64,000 nt of DNA from Bifidobacterium sp. ESL0745 (GTDB taxonomy: Bacteria; Actinomycetota; Actinomycetes; Actinomycetales; Bifidobacteriaceae): assembly GCF_029433335.1 (NCBI RefSeq), contig NZ_JAQTHX010000001.1, positions 62,001-126,000 of the forward strand. The letters run 5' to 3'. This document shows, piece by piece, positions 28,101 to 36,373 of this stretch (within the stretch, counting starts at the first letter, position 1; every line of letters starts with the position of its first letter). The translations under genes were made by a program, and so were the position numbers. The notes beneath the pieces were generated by a model. The model was given only the letters and a program-made list of their open reading frames with translations, did not search any database and was not told the DNA's origin.

Positions 28101-28550
28101 CTTATCCCCACGTTATCTCATAAAATTATTGCATGTTATACACTCTCTAATTGCGACAATACCATTTTATAAGTACAAAAGTATTGCGTGACAATGTGAA
28201 TTGTCGTATTGACAATACTAAAAGAAGATTTTTGTTGCAACGCTCCACGGGTATTGAGTGCCTTATGGTTTTGTTTTACTAACTGTTTTAAACAGTGTCA
28301 TTGAATGTAAATGTATGTTGCCTTACCGGTTTCGCACCTGCCGGGGAAATTGTTATGGGGCTATGTGAACTTTTCCCGAACCTCTACTATACGGTCAGGG
28401 TTTGGAACTTGGACGGGAATAGACTGTTGAACTTGGTATGAGGTTTGAAGTTCGGTATCATATCGTCGAAATTGAAATTGTCGTGAAGCGCAAATGGTGA
28501 GATGCATGCGGCAGCCGTCTGGAATCACCGAAACCACGAGGAATGAACGT
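28101..28550. other. AT-rich intergenic region between the surface protein and PAP2 genes
   Basis: About 450 bp containing the divergent start regions. Apart from the GACAATAC dyad cluster at 28154-28218 (listed separately), I see no gene. The open frame running into the PAP2 gene from 28494 lacks a ribosome site at its first ATG. Confidence 0.45.
28154..28218. promoter_or_regulatory. Cluster of GACAATAC / GTATTG dyads upstream of the surface protein gene
   Basis: Elements are GACAATAC (28155-28162), GTATTG (28181-28186), GACAAT-GTGA-ATTGTC (28190-28205) and the perfect GTATTG-A-CAATAC (28206-28218). They lie 55-120 bp upstream of the surface protein start codon, where a promoter is expected. 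A repeated half-site of this quality suggests a repressor or activator binding region. The binding protein is unknown. Confidence 0.5.
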
Positions 28551-29396
28551 ATGAAAAAGATTTTTCCTGCCACTGCGATCGGTGCATTGGTGCTGCTGAT
28601 CATCGGTACATTTGCCGATTTGCGCATTGATCAGGCGTTGTATATGCCTGGCAACGGCTTCTCGGCCTTCTTTGAGCGTTTGGCTCCGATCGTCGGCGCG
28701 ACCGTCCTGATGATCGGTGCGGCGCTTGTCTTTTGGACCTACAAATTCGTCAGGGAAAACCTTGCCAAACTGGTGCTTTCAGGGCTTGTCTACCTTGGCT
28801 CGACGCTTGTAGGGCTTGCGCTTTGCTATAAATATTGCCACTTGTTCGGCGTGGCCTATGGCGTCATCGTTGCTGTTCTCATCGCCTGCATCGTCTACAA
28901 GATTCCTGACGAATTGAAGCGGCAGTACCGCTGGGCCGGCATCGCCATCGTAGTGGTGTTCCTTTGCTCGATGGGCTTGCTGGAAGTACTCAAGGTCTTC
29001 TGGGGCCGTGTCCGTTTCCGCTCGATGCAAGGTCATTTCGACCTCTTTACGCCTTGGTACCATCCCAACGGCAAGCACTATCTCGCCGCCGTCGGGGGCG
29101 TGGCCGAGGAGATCAAATCCTTCCCCTCCGGACATTCTCAGTGGGCCGGCACCGCCCTGTCGCTCTGCCTGCTCGCGTTGGTGAACCCTCGTTGGAAAAA
29201 CAAGGAAAGCATGGTCTATGGCGTCGCACTGGTCTATGCGCTGGTGGTCATGTTCAGTCGCATGATGCAGGGTGCCCATTTCCTCTCCGACGTCACCGTC
29301 GGTTTCGCTCTTCCGTTCCTTGGGCTTTGGTTGGCGCGTTACCTGTTACTCAAGCAATTGTCTCAGCACTATCCGCAGCAATACGAACTCGCGTGA
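28551..29396 (+). CDS. PAP2-family membrane phosphatase
   Basis: A 281-residue integral membrane phosphatase of the type-2 phosphatidic acid phosphatase family. Its members dephosphorylate lipid phosphates such as undecaprenyl pyrophosphate or phosphatidic acid. The three motifs are visible: K-x6-R-like in LKVFWGRVRFR, SFPSGHSQWAG, and FSRMMQGAHFLSDVTVG with the catalytic His and Asp. Several hydrophobic helices surround them. I chose ATG 28551 because AGGAA lies just upstream and the hydrophobic N-terminus (MKKIFPATAIGALVLLIIG) starts there; the 19 earlier codons lack a ribosome site. The substrate is not determinable. Confidence 0.88.
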   Translation: MKKIFPATAIGALVLLIIGTFADLRIDQALYMPGNGFSAFFERLAPIVGATVLMIGAALVFWTYKFVRENLAKLVLSGLVYLGSTLVGLALCYKYCHLFGVAYGVIVAVLIACIVYKIPDELKRQYRWAGIAIVVVFLCSMGLLEVLKVFWGRVRFRSMQGHFDLFTPWYHPNGKHYLAAVGGVAEEIKSFPSGHSQWAGTALSLCLLALVNPRWKNKESMVYGVALVYALVVMFSRMMQGAHFLSDVTVGFALPFLGLWLARYLLLKQLSQHYPQQYELA

Positions 29397-29418
29397 TTTC
29401 GTATCAGAAACCTTAATA

Positions 29419-29709
29419 TTATTTCACCGCAGAAACGTAGACCTTGTGGCTGCGGGGAAATTCACGCTTGAACGCCTGCTTGACGGCGTGCTTGCATTCG
29501 CGGGTGGCCTCAGAATCGATGGCAACATCGAAGGTGGCTCTTTCATCTCGATAGCCCTGTTCGTGCAACATGACAGTGCCATTTTCATGTTCGAGGCTAA
29601 GCGAGCGGTCCTTTTTCGCCGTCAAAAACGTGAGCTTTCTATACTCAGATTTCGCCGTCGCTGCGTTCTCCATCATGTTCAGCGCCTGTTTGACGGGAAT
29701 CAGTCGCAT
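29419..29709 (-). CDS. Unknown 96-residue protein, second gene of an overlapping pair
   Basis: A small soluble protein (MRLIPVKQALNMMENAAT...) rich in Lys, Arg and Glu, with no recognised motif. Its ATG lies inside the last codons of the preceding gene (the two frames overlap by 10 nt, ATGCGACTGA), which is typical of translational coupling in toxin-antitoxin or other two-component pairs. It converges with the PAP2 gene, ending about 20 bp from it. Candidates are an antitoxin-like partner or a second half of an unknown complex; neither can be shown from sequence. Confidence 0.6.
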   Translation of the reverse strand: MRLIPVKQALNMMENAATAKSEYRKLTFLTAKKDRSLSLEHENGTVMLHEQGYRDERATFDVAIDSEATRECKHAVKQAFKREFPRSHKVYVSAVK

Positions 29710-30077
29710 AGTCCGGCCTCTTTCAGATTATGCTCCAGCAGATGCGTGAACTCGTCCTTCTGCAATGTCGAAGAGATGAAGAGCACGGTGATGTTCGCAT
29801 GGTTTTCTTCATTGGCTGTATCGCTGCTTTTGCAGGAGTTGTCCGCGTTATCAACAACAAACGCGACGCGCGCCGAGCCGGTACGTTTGAGGTTGATCCG
29901 GCATTCGTAGACGCATTGCCCGTCGACCCTCGCCGACACCGCACGTTTGACTTTCGACATCCCGGTTTCCAGCTGCAGATTCAGCGCGTTTTCGATGCAG
30001 GTTTTGATAGTTTTCTCGTCGTCGCAATGCTTCTTGAAAAACTGCTTGCATCCGGAACGCTCATACTTCACGTCCAT
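29700..30077 (-). CDS. Unknown 125-residue protein, first gene of an overlapping pair (RelE-like pattern possible)
   Basis: The frame is open to a TTG at 30092, but ATG 30075-30077 (MDVKYERSGC...) is a more likely start; no strong ribosome site is visible for either. The middle and C-terminal pattern alternates basic strand residues and hydrophobics: SARVDGQCVYECRINL, then GSARVAFVVDN, then ITVLFISSTLQKDEF. This resembles the three-strand layout of RelE/ParE-fold toxins, but no catalytic signature is clear. A Lys-rich N-terminal helix (FFKKHCDDEKTIKTCI) fits that idea. The family is unproven. It overlaps the next gene by 10 nt. Confidence 0.6.
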   Translation of the reverse strand: MDVKYERSGCKQFFKKHCDDEKTIKTCIENALNLQLETGMSKVKRAVSARVDGQCVYECRINLKRTGSARVAFVVDNADNSCKSSDTANEENHANITVLFISSTLQKDEFTHLLEHNLKEAGLCD

Positions 30078-30221
30078 CACATCACGACCCAATGCTTTAC
30101 TCGATACCTGTTTTCAGCATAAGGAATTGGCTGACATTTCATTCAATTGTATGCTCGCGTTGGTTGTTGCCAATTGTCTTCGCTGGCATCAATTGTGTGC
30201 TTGCTAAGTTGGCCGCTGAAA

Positions 30222-30263
30222 ATTTGTATGGGCCGCCAGCCGAAACCAACGACCCATACAAAT
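30222..30263. repeat. Perfect 11-bp inverted repeat
   Basis: ATTTGTATGGG (30222-30232) and CCCATACAAAT (30253-30263) flank a 20-nt loop. It lies about 145 bp upstream of the 125-residue gene. No T run marks it as a terminator; an operator or RNA hairpin is possible. Confidence 0.6.
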
Positions 30264-30302
30264 CAATCCAATAATTAGGACGAAATGAAAGACGCCCTGC
30301 CG

Positions 30303-30366
30303 TTGAAGCCCAACGAGACGAAGCTTTGAAGACCCGGGCAAGTGCCCCGAAGTGAACCGGCTTCAA
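30303..30366. other. Compact nested inverted repeats, possible structured RNA or site
   Basis: TTGAAGCC (30303-30310) pairs with GGCTTCAA (30359-30366). Inside lies GGGC-AAGT-GCCC (30336-30347). The surrounding 30264-30616 stretch has no convincing gene on either strand. The longest minus-strand frame there has no ribosome site and cuts through these structures. Confidence 0.4.
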
Positions 30367-30434
30367 TCGACATTTCGAGCGTATCACGGTCCTTTTGAAT
30401 CCACAACTTTTCTCAAGGTTTCTCGATTTTGATA

Positions 30435-30448
30435 TCAAGAAATCTTGA
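30435..30448. promoter_or_regulatory. TCAAGA-AA-TCTTGA dyad
   Basis: A perfect 6+2+6 dyad about 170 bp upstream of the 50-residue membrane protein. An equivalent TCAAGA-TT-TCTTGA dyad lies upstream of the orphan response regulator at 37490-37503. Confidence 0.4.
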
Positions 30449-30616
30449 TTTTTCCTTGATATTGCCGTTTTAATTTGCAATTCATTTCTCGATGTGTCAC
30501 GTTGGTTATGCCGCGCGTATGCGGCGGGCAATCCCTGAACCGGAGAACCAGAAACGTACGTGCGACCGGCTTGGACCAAAAGGTCGGCTGAAATCTAATA
30601 AAGAAGGGAGCCAGAA

Positions 30617-30769
30617 ATGGCACCTGATGATGAAAACAAGCCCGGGGACTCCGGGCTCTGCTGGCTCGTGACAACGGTGTTGCTCGCGATCGTGCGCAAG
30701 GTTGGTTCACTTGTGGCTGCGGCAATTCTGCTGATCTGTCTGTTGTACGCAATCAGCAGGATGGGGTAG
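30617..30769 (+). CDS. 50-residue membrane mini-protein
   Basis: A very short gene with a clear ribosome site: AAGGGAG lies 8 nt before ATG 30617. The product begins with an acidic stretch (MAPDDENKPGDSG). A hydrophobic segment broken by one basic patch follows (LCWLVTTVLLAIVRKVG, then SLVAAAILLICLLYAI), ending ISRMG. It could form one long or two short membrane helices. A strong terminator begins 45 bp after the stop, so the gene looks like a self-contained transcription unit. No family is recognised; holin-like, type I toxin-like or small regulatory membrane proteins have this general shape, but nothing specific supports any of them. Confidence 0.55.
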   Translation: MAPDDENKPGDSGLCWLVTTVLLAIVRKVGSLVAAAILLICLLYAISRMG

Positions 30770-30813
30770 TGCCAGCACCTCGCTGCCTCTAACGGGGTAG
30801 CGGGGCCGGATGA

Positions 30814-30846
30814 TCCGGCAGTCGAGCAATCTGCTGCCGGATTTTT
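30814..30846 (+). terminator. Intrinsic terminator after the mini-protein
   Basis: Stem TCCGGCAG / CTGCCGGA (30814-30821 with 30834-30841), loop of 12 nt, followed by TTTTT. Confidence 0.85.
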
Positions 30847-31064
30847 GTACCGTTGCTGTTCGGTCTTGTGTCTATTGTTTTGTATTTTTCTAATGGAATC
30901 CGAGCGATACCTATATATGCGCATGGCCTACTGGCAGGCCGTCCGAACCCCTGTGTGTGCTGTCGGCGTGGAGCTGACGTGCCCCGTTGACATAATGGAA
31001 TCAATCTCTTGATCCTGCGGTGCAAGCTATTGCCGCCGCATGCACGAAATATAAAAGGAGCGAA

Positions 31065-33674
31065 ATGCCAGGAGCGAATCTCACACGTGTCGAAGCCGAA
31101 GAGCGCAAGTCCGTTATCACCGGGCCGGTCAGCTATCAGGTCGATCTCGATTTGACGAAAGGGCCGAAGAATTTCCCGTCGGTTTCCGTTATCACGTTTG
31201 ACGCGAAGGCGGGTGCTTCAAGCTTTGCTGATCTCATCGCCGACGAGGTCGGCGACATCGAGTTGAACGGTGAAACGCTTGACCCGAAAAAGTATTACGT
31301 TGATAATCGTATCGAACTGCAGAATCTAAAGGAACACAACACCCTCAAGGTCGTATCCTCCTGCCAGTATTCGACCACCGGCGAAGGCCTGCACCGCTCT
31401 GTCGACCCCGCCGACGGCAACGTTTACCTCTACTCCCAGTTCGAGGTGCCGGACGCCCGTCGCGTCTACGCCGTTTTCGATCAGCCCGACATCAAGGCGA
31501 CGTTCGATTTCGAGGTCACTGCGCCGCAATCGTGGTTGGTCACTTCCAATATGCCGGTCAAGTCCACCGAGGATCTCGACGCAATGACCGCCGAAGGAAC
31601 GCTGGGCACGCACCCCGCCGAAACCACCAAGCGCTGGGTTTTTGAAACCACGCCGAAGATGAGCTCCTACCTCACCGCCATTTGCGCCGGTCCGTACGCG
31701 CAGTGGCACACCACATACGCCAACGAAGACGGCCGCACCATTCCGATGGCACAATATTGCCGCCAGTCGCTCAAGGACGATTTCGACAAAGATGCCGAGT
31801 ACCTCTTCGACATCACCAAGAAGGGCTTCGCCTTCTACGCCAAGACCTGGGGCGTGCCCTACCCGTACGCCAAGTTCGACCAGATCTACGTGCCGGAATA
31901 CAACGCCGGCGCGATGGAGAACATCGGTATGGTCACCATCCGCGACTCCTACGTCTTCGGCTCCAAGGTCACCGACGCGCTGGCCGAGCGCCGCGTGGTC
32001 ACCGTGCTCCACGAGCTTGCGCACATGTGGTTCGGCGACTTGGTGACGATGAAGTGGTGGAATGATTTGTGGCTGAACGAATCCTTCGCCGAGTTCATGT
32101 CGACCCTCTCGACCGCCGAAGCTACGGAATGGAAGGATTCCTGGGCCACGTTCACTTCCGGCGAGAAGAGCTGGGCCTTGACGCAGGACCAGCTGCCGAC
32201 CACCCACCCCATCACCGCGCCGATCAACGACCTGCACGATACCGAAGTCAACTTCGACGGCATCACTTATGCCAAGGGCGGCTCCGTATTGAAGCAGCTC
32301 GTGGCCTACGTCGGGCGCGACAAGTTCTTCAAGGGCATCAACAGCTACCTCAACAAGCACGCGTATTCCAACGCCACCCTGAACGACCTGCTGGTCGAGC
32401 TCGAAGCAGCGAGCGGCCGCGACCTGAAGGCGTGGAGCAAGCAGTGGCTTGAGGAGGCTGGAATCAATACGATTGCCGCTTTGGTTGAAGAAGCTGGCGG
32501 CGGCACTATCAAGTCGCTGACTTTGACGCAAACCGCGCCGGCCGAGCACCCTGTGCTGCGCGTCCATCGCATGGCCATCGGCTTCTACAACCGCGACGCC
32601 GCAACCGGCAAGGTGGTACGCACCGACCAGATCGAGCTCGACGTCGACGGCGAAACCACCATTGCCACCGAAGCCGCCGGCAAGAAGCGTCCCGACTTCA
32701 TCCTCCTGAACGATGACGACCTGACCTATACCAAGCTGCGCTTCGACGACAAGTCGCGCGAGTTCGCCGCCGACCACCTCTTCGAGTTCGACGACGCTTT
32801 GGCGCGCGCCGTGGTCTGGCTGGCGTTCTGGGACATGACCCGCGACGCCGAATTCCCGGCCGAGCGCTTCATCGACCTGAGCCTGAAGATGCTTTCGACC
32901 GAGCACGAGTCCACCACGTTCCGCTACGCGTTGAGCTGCCTCAAGACCACGGCCAAGCACTACGTCGCGCCCGCACGCCGCGAGGCCGTCGACAAGCACG
33001 TCGCCGAAGGTCTGTGGAACCTGGCCAATGAGGCCAAGGCCGGCAGCGACGAGCAGTTCCAGCTGGTCACCGCTTATTTGGGTTACGGCGAAATCGGCGA
33101 TGCTCCGTTCATTTCGAACGTCAAAGGCTTGCTTTCCGGATCACTCAAACTCAAAGGTCTCGAAATCGACAACAACATGCGCTGGGCGCTGGTCAAGGCA
33201 CTCGCTGCCGTCGGCGAGATGGACGACGAGGCGATTGACTCGGAATTGAAGCTCCGCGACACCACCGACAACCGCGAGTTCGCCTACGGCGCGCGTGCCT
33301 CTGTGCCGACCGCCGAGGCCAAGGCATGGGCTTGGGATGCTTCCATTCACGACCTGAACCTTACCAATTCGCAGCTCACCGCAGCGGCGCTCGGCTTCTC
33401 GACGAACCTCACCGACAAGTTGGCCGAACCGTATACCACAAAGTATTACGACACCGTCGACTGGATCTGGGAAAACCGCACCTTCCATATGGCCGAAACG
33501 CTTCTGGACGACCTCTATCCTGCTTATGCCGACCCAGCCGAGCTGGTGAATTTGGGCGACGAATGGTTGGATTCCCACAAGGACGCCGCCCGCGCTCTGC
33601 GCAACATCGTCATCGCCAACGTCGAATCTTCCCGCCGCGCCCTAAAGGTCAGCGCCTACAACGCCAGCCTGTAA
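31065..33674 (+). CDS. pepN: Aminopeptidase N (M1 zinc metallopeptidase)
   Basis: An 869-residue cytosolic enzyme removing N-terminal residues from peptides; it complements peptide uptake. The M1 hallmarks are GAMEN near 282 (exopeptidase substrate binding), HELAH at 316-320 with the distal zinc Glu in WLNESFAEF, and the catalytic Tyr in the FDGITYAKGG region. The C-terminal ERAP1-like helical domain completes the usual length. The frame extends upstream to 31020, but AAAGGAG sits 5 nt before ATG 31065, which fixes the start. It is monocistronic, with a strong terminator just after. Confidence 0.96.
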   Translation: MPGANLTRVEAEERKSVITGPVSYQVDLDLTKGPKNFPSVSVITFDAKAGASSFADLIADEVGDIELNGETLDPKKYYVDNRIELQNLKEHNTLKVVSSCQYSTTGEGLHRSVDPADGNVYLYSQFEVPDARRVYAVFDQPDIKATFDFEVTAPQSWLVTSNMPVKSTEDLDAMTAEGTLGTHPAETTKRWVFETTPKMSSYLTAICAGPYAQWHTTYANEDGRTIPMAQYCRQSLKDDFDKDAEYLFDITKKGFAFYAKTWGVPYPYAKFDQIYVPEYNAGAMENIGMVTIRDSYVFGSKVTDALAERRVVTVLHELAHMWFGDLVTMKWWNDLWLNESFAEFMSTLSTAEATEWKDSWATFTSGEKSWALTQDQLPTTHPITAPINDLHDTEVNFDGITYAKGGSVLKQLVAYVGRDKFFKGINSYLNKHAYSNATLNDLLVELEAASGRDLKAWSKQWLEEAGINTIAALVEEAGGGTIKSLTLTQTAPAEHPVLRVHRMAIGFYNRDAATGKVVRTDQIELDVDGETTIATEAAGKKRPDFILLNDDDLTYTKLRFDDKSREFAADHLFEFDDALARAVVWLAFWDMTRDAEFPAERFIDLSLKMLSTEHESTTFRYALSCLKTTAKHYVAPARREAVDKHVAEGLWNLANEAKAGSDEQFQLVTAYLGYGEIGDAPFISNVKGLLSGSLKLKGLEIDNNMRWALVKALAAVGEMDDEAIDSELKLRDTTDNREFAYGARASVPTAEAKAWAWDASIHDLNLTNSQLTAAALGFSTNLTDKLAEPYTTKYYDTVDWIWENRTFHMAETLLDDLYPAYADPAELVNLGDEWLDSHKDAARALRNIVIANVESSRRALKVSAYNASL

Positions 33675-33705
33675 AGCCTAGTTGCCAGAAGGTTCTTAAA
33701 GCGAT

Positions 33706-33738
33706 AAAGGGGGTTGACGATCGTCGTCAACCCCCTTT
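33706..33738 (+). terminator. Terminator after pepN
   Basis: AAAGGGGGTTGACGA-TCG-TCGTCAACCCCCTTT, a perfect 15-bp stem 31 bp after the stop codon. Confidence 0.88.
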
Positions 33739-33793
33739 GCGAACCCTGGCGAATCATCGCATTGTGATTTTTTATCACCGAAAGCAATGAAAT

Positions 33794-33947
33794 CTTGCAA
33801 CGCCAGATTGCAAGAAATGCCAAAATCTTGCCGCGCGAGATTGCAAGGAATAGCGAATCTTCACACGACAGGTTGCAAGGAATAACTAAAAACTTGTATA
33901 TCTACGTTGCAAGAAATAGGTATTTTTTTGTATAGCTACTATACAAG
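33794..33947. repeat. Array of five 21-bp dyads upstream of glmM (CTTGCAA-N7-TTGCAAG type)
   Basis: Dyad centres lie at 33804, 33837, 33869, 33903 and 33937, spaced 33, 32, 34 and 34 bp. The first is perfect (CTTGCAA-N7-TTGCAAG). The second and third keep the right arm TTGCAAG while the left arm has drifted. The fourth is a hybrid (CTTGTAT left, TTGCAAG right) and the fifth is TTTGTAT-N7-ATACAAG with near-perfect symmetry. The array sits between the pepN terminator and glmM, where the glmM promoter would be expected. An operator array or a decaying intergenic repeat are both possible. Confidence 0.8.
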
Positions 33948-34127
33948 TGCAACGTTTTCCTTAATTTATCTCGGTTTAACTGACGGTTTGCCGAGTATAT
34001 TTGAGCGTTAATCCAGAATCGCCAAATGCGACGAAATCGGGCAGTGTTGTGGTGGGCGCGGCATCTGCAAAATCCGTTGAGTAAGATTGAACACAGTAAT
34101 ATTCACGCAGACGGAGGATATAATATC

Positions 34128-35516
34128 ATGCCCAATATGTTTGGAACCGATGGCGTTCGCGGATTGGCGAACAGGGATTTGACCGCAAGGCTGGCGCTTG
34201 ACCTGGGTGATGCAGCCGTACGCGTATTGGGTGATTCCTCAGGCACTGAAGAAGAACACAAGGAAGGTCGTCGTCGCGCGCTGATTGGACGTGACACCCG
34301 CGTTTCCGGCGATTTCTTGGCATCGGCGCTTGCGGCAGGCATGAGCGCAGGCGGTTTTGACGTCATCGATGCCGGCATCATCCCGACACCGGGCATTGCA
34401 TATCTGACCGATCAGCTCAATGTGGAGATGGGCGCGGTCATTTCCGCCTCGCATAACCCGATGCCCGACAATGGCATTAAATTCTTCGCCCGTGGCGGTT
34501 TCAAACTTCCCGATACGAAGGAAGACGAGATTGAAGCGGTGCTCGGCAAGGACTGGGAACGCCCGATCGGTGCCGGCGTCGGTCGCGTGAGTCACGATCC
34601 CACCACGGCAACGAACATGTATATTGACCATCTGGTTTCCACAATTGCTCCCGTCGCGCCCGACAAGACCCAGCCCAAGCCGCTTAAGGGGCTCAAGATC
34701 GTGATGGATTGCGCCAATGGCGCGACTTCGGTGGTTGCCCCTGAGGCCTTGCGCCGTGTGGGTGCCGAGGTGCTGGTCATCAACGCTTCGCCGGATGGCT
34801 ATAACATCAATAAGAAGGCCGGTTCCACTCATCCTGAGCAGCTGCAGGCCATGGTCAAGGCCACCGACGCGGTCATGGGCGTGGCGTTCGACGGTGACGC
34901 CGACCGCTGCCTCGCTGTGGACGAGGACGGCAACATGGTCAACGGCGATCAAGTGATGGGCATTCTTGCGCGTGCCAAGAAGCGTGAGGGCAAGCTCAAC
35001 CACGATACGTTGGTGGTCACCGTGATGAGCAATCTCGGCCTCAAGTTGGCGCTGAAAGACATGGGCATTTCGACGGTGCAGACCAACGTCGGCGATCGTT
35101 ACGTTCTCGAGGAAATGCTGAAGGGCGACTATTCGCTTGGTGGCGAGCAGTCCGGCCACGTCATCAACCGCGAATTCGCCACCACCGGCGACGGCACGCT
35201 GACCGCGCTGACGCTGTGCAATGAGGTCGTCAAGTCCGGCAAGTCGCTGAAAGAGCTGGCCGCCGACTTCCCGCAACTGCCGCAGCAGCTCATCAACGTT
35301 CCCGACGTCGACAAGAAGGCCGCCCCCACCAACGCCAAGGTGCAGGATGCGGTGGCCCGCGAGGAGAAGCTGCTCGGCGACACCGGCCGCGTGCTGCTTC
35401 GCCCCAGCGGCACTGAACCGCTGGTCCGCGTGATGGTCGAGGCCGAAACGCAGCAGCAGGCCGACGAGGTCTGCCAGCGTCTGGCCGAAGTGGTCGCGCA
35501 GGAGCTTGCCATCTGA
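34128..35516 (+). CDS. glmM: Phosphoglucosamine mutase
   Basis: A 462-residue enzyme converting glucosamine 6-phosphate to glucosamine 1-phosphate for UDP-GlcNAc and peptidoglycan synthesis. Motifs are FGTDGVRG at the N-terminus, the phosphoserine loop ISASHNPMPDNGIKFF, metal-binding DGDADR (in VAFDGDADRCLAVDE), the sugar-binding GGEQSGH and the phosphate-binding RPSGTEPLVRVM. The frame opens 34 codons earlier, but GGAGG before ATG 34128 and the conserved MPNMFGTDG start decide the position. The stop overlaps the def start (TGATG), so glmM-def form an operon. Confidence 0.96.
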   Translation: MPNMFGTDGVRGLANRDLTARLALDLGDAAVRVLGDSSGTEEEHKEGRRRALIGRDTRVSGDFLASALAAGMSAGGFDVIDAGIIPTPGIAYLTDQLNVEMGAVISASHNPMPDNGIKFFARGGFKLPDTKEDEIEAVLGKDWERPIGAGVGRVSHDPTTATNMYIDHLVSTIAPVAPDKTQPKPLKGLKIVMDCANGATSVVAPEALRRVGAEVLVINASPDGYNINKKAGSTHPEQLQAMVKATDAVMGVAFDGDADRCLAVDEDGNMVNGDQVMGILARAKKREGKLNHDTLVVTVMSNLGLKLALKDMGISTVQTNVGDRYVLEEMLKGDYSLGGEQSGHVINREFATTGDGTLTALTLCNEVVKSGKSLKELAADFPQLPQQLINVPDVDKKAAPTNAKVQDAVAREEKLLGDTGRVLLRPSGTEPLVRVMVEAETQQQADEVCQRLAEVVAQELAI

Positions 35517-36289
35517 TGTTCTCGCGCAATTCCAAAGTCGATACAGAACTGAACCATGCCGTCGAACAGCTGATCAAAACCGGCGGTAAGGAAAAGATCC
35601 TTCCCATCGTGCAGATGGGGGAACCCGTGTTGCGCCAAAATGCCGCCGAATATGACGGCCAGCTGAGCAAACGGACGCTGTCCAAGCTCATCGAGGCCAT
35701 GCATGTGACGATGCTCGAGGCACCGGGCGTCGGTTTGGCCGCCCCGCAAATCGGCTTGGGATTGCGCATCGCCGTGGTCGAGGACCATGTGCGTGTCGGT
35801 GGCAGAGGGGTCGACGACAATCCGGAAGGTCACGTCGGCAACAAAAACGATCAGGATTCGTCGGATCAAGATAACGGCTCCGGTGACGGCGGCGAAAATG
35901 AAGGCATGATCGACGACACGAACGACCCGCGCGAAATCGCCGAATTCCCGTTCCGTGCCATCATCAACCCGACCTACGAACCCATCGGTACCGAGCAGCG
36001 CAGCTTCTACGAAGGTTGTTTGAGCTTTGCCGGTTACCAGGCCGTTCGCCATCGTTGGCTTGACATCACCGCCCGTTGGCAGGACGAGGACGGCAACAGG
36101 CATGAGGAATATCTGCATGGCTGGCCCGCGCGTATTTTCCAGCATGAGACGGATCATCTGAGCGGCGAGGTCTACATTGACCAGGCCGAAATCCGCTCCC
36201 TTGCCACCGACGAAAACCTCGAGGATTACTGGTGCAAGGATCCGGTTCCCACCGATGCCGCCAAAGAACTTGGTTTCAAGCTCGCCTGA
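35516..36289 (+). CDS. def: Peptide deformylase
   Basis: A 257-residue metalloenzyme removing the formyl group from nascent proteins. The three PDF motifs are GVGLAAPQIG, EGCLSF and HETDHLSGE (His-Glu-x-x-His metal site). Between motifs 1 and 2 lies an insertion of about 50 residues, rich in Asp, Gly, Asn and Ser (around 100-150, containing DDNPEGHVGNKNDQDSSDQ). It makes the protein longer than the usual 160-220 residues. It probably loops out on the surface. The gene overlaps the glmM stop codon by one base and has a perfect terminator 37 bp after its own stop. Confidence 0.94.
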   Translation: MFSRNSKVDTELNHAVEQLIKTGGKEKILPIVQMGEPVLRQNAAEYDGQLSKRTLSKLIEAMHVTMLEAPGVGLAAPQIGLGLRIAVVEDHVRVGGRGVDDNPEGHVGNKNDQDSSDQDNGSGDGGENEGMIDDTNDPREIAEFPFRAIINPTYEPIGTEQRSFYEGCLSFAGYQAVRHRWLDITARWQDEDGNRHEEYLHGWPARIFQHETDHLSGEVYIDQAEIRSLATDENLEDYWCKDPVPTDAAKELGFKLA

Positions 36290-36325
36290 GGTTGGTTGAG
36301 TTGTCGGTTAATCGACTCGTATTTT

Positions 36326-36369
36326 TAGGAACGCGGCAAAACCTGGAATTAGGTTTTGCCGCGTTCCTA
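36326..36369. terminator. Bidirectional terminator between def and the response regulator
   Basis: AGGAACGCGGCAAAACCT and its exact complement around GGAATT, an 18-bp stem flanked by T (preceded by ATTTTT on the plus strand, giving AAAAAT on the other). It lies between two convergent genes. Confidence 0.85.
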
Positions 36370-36373
36370 TGCC

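Noticed and set aside
30139..30579. 146-codon minus-strand frame in the structured intergenic region
   Set aside because: No ribosome site; it crosses several inverted repeats and shows no protein-like pattern. Its high basic content fits noise.
31326..32999. 557-codon minus-strand frame opposite pepN
   Set aside because: Gly/Val/Arg/His-rich composition typical of antisense to a high-GC gene; no domain or ribosome site.
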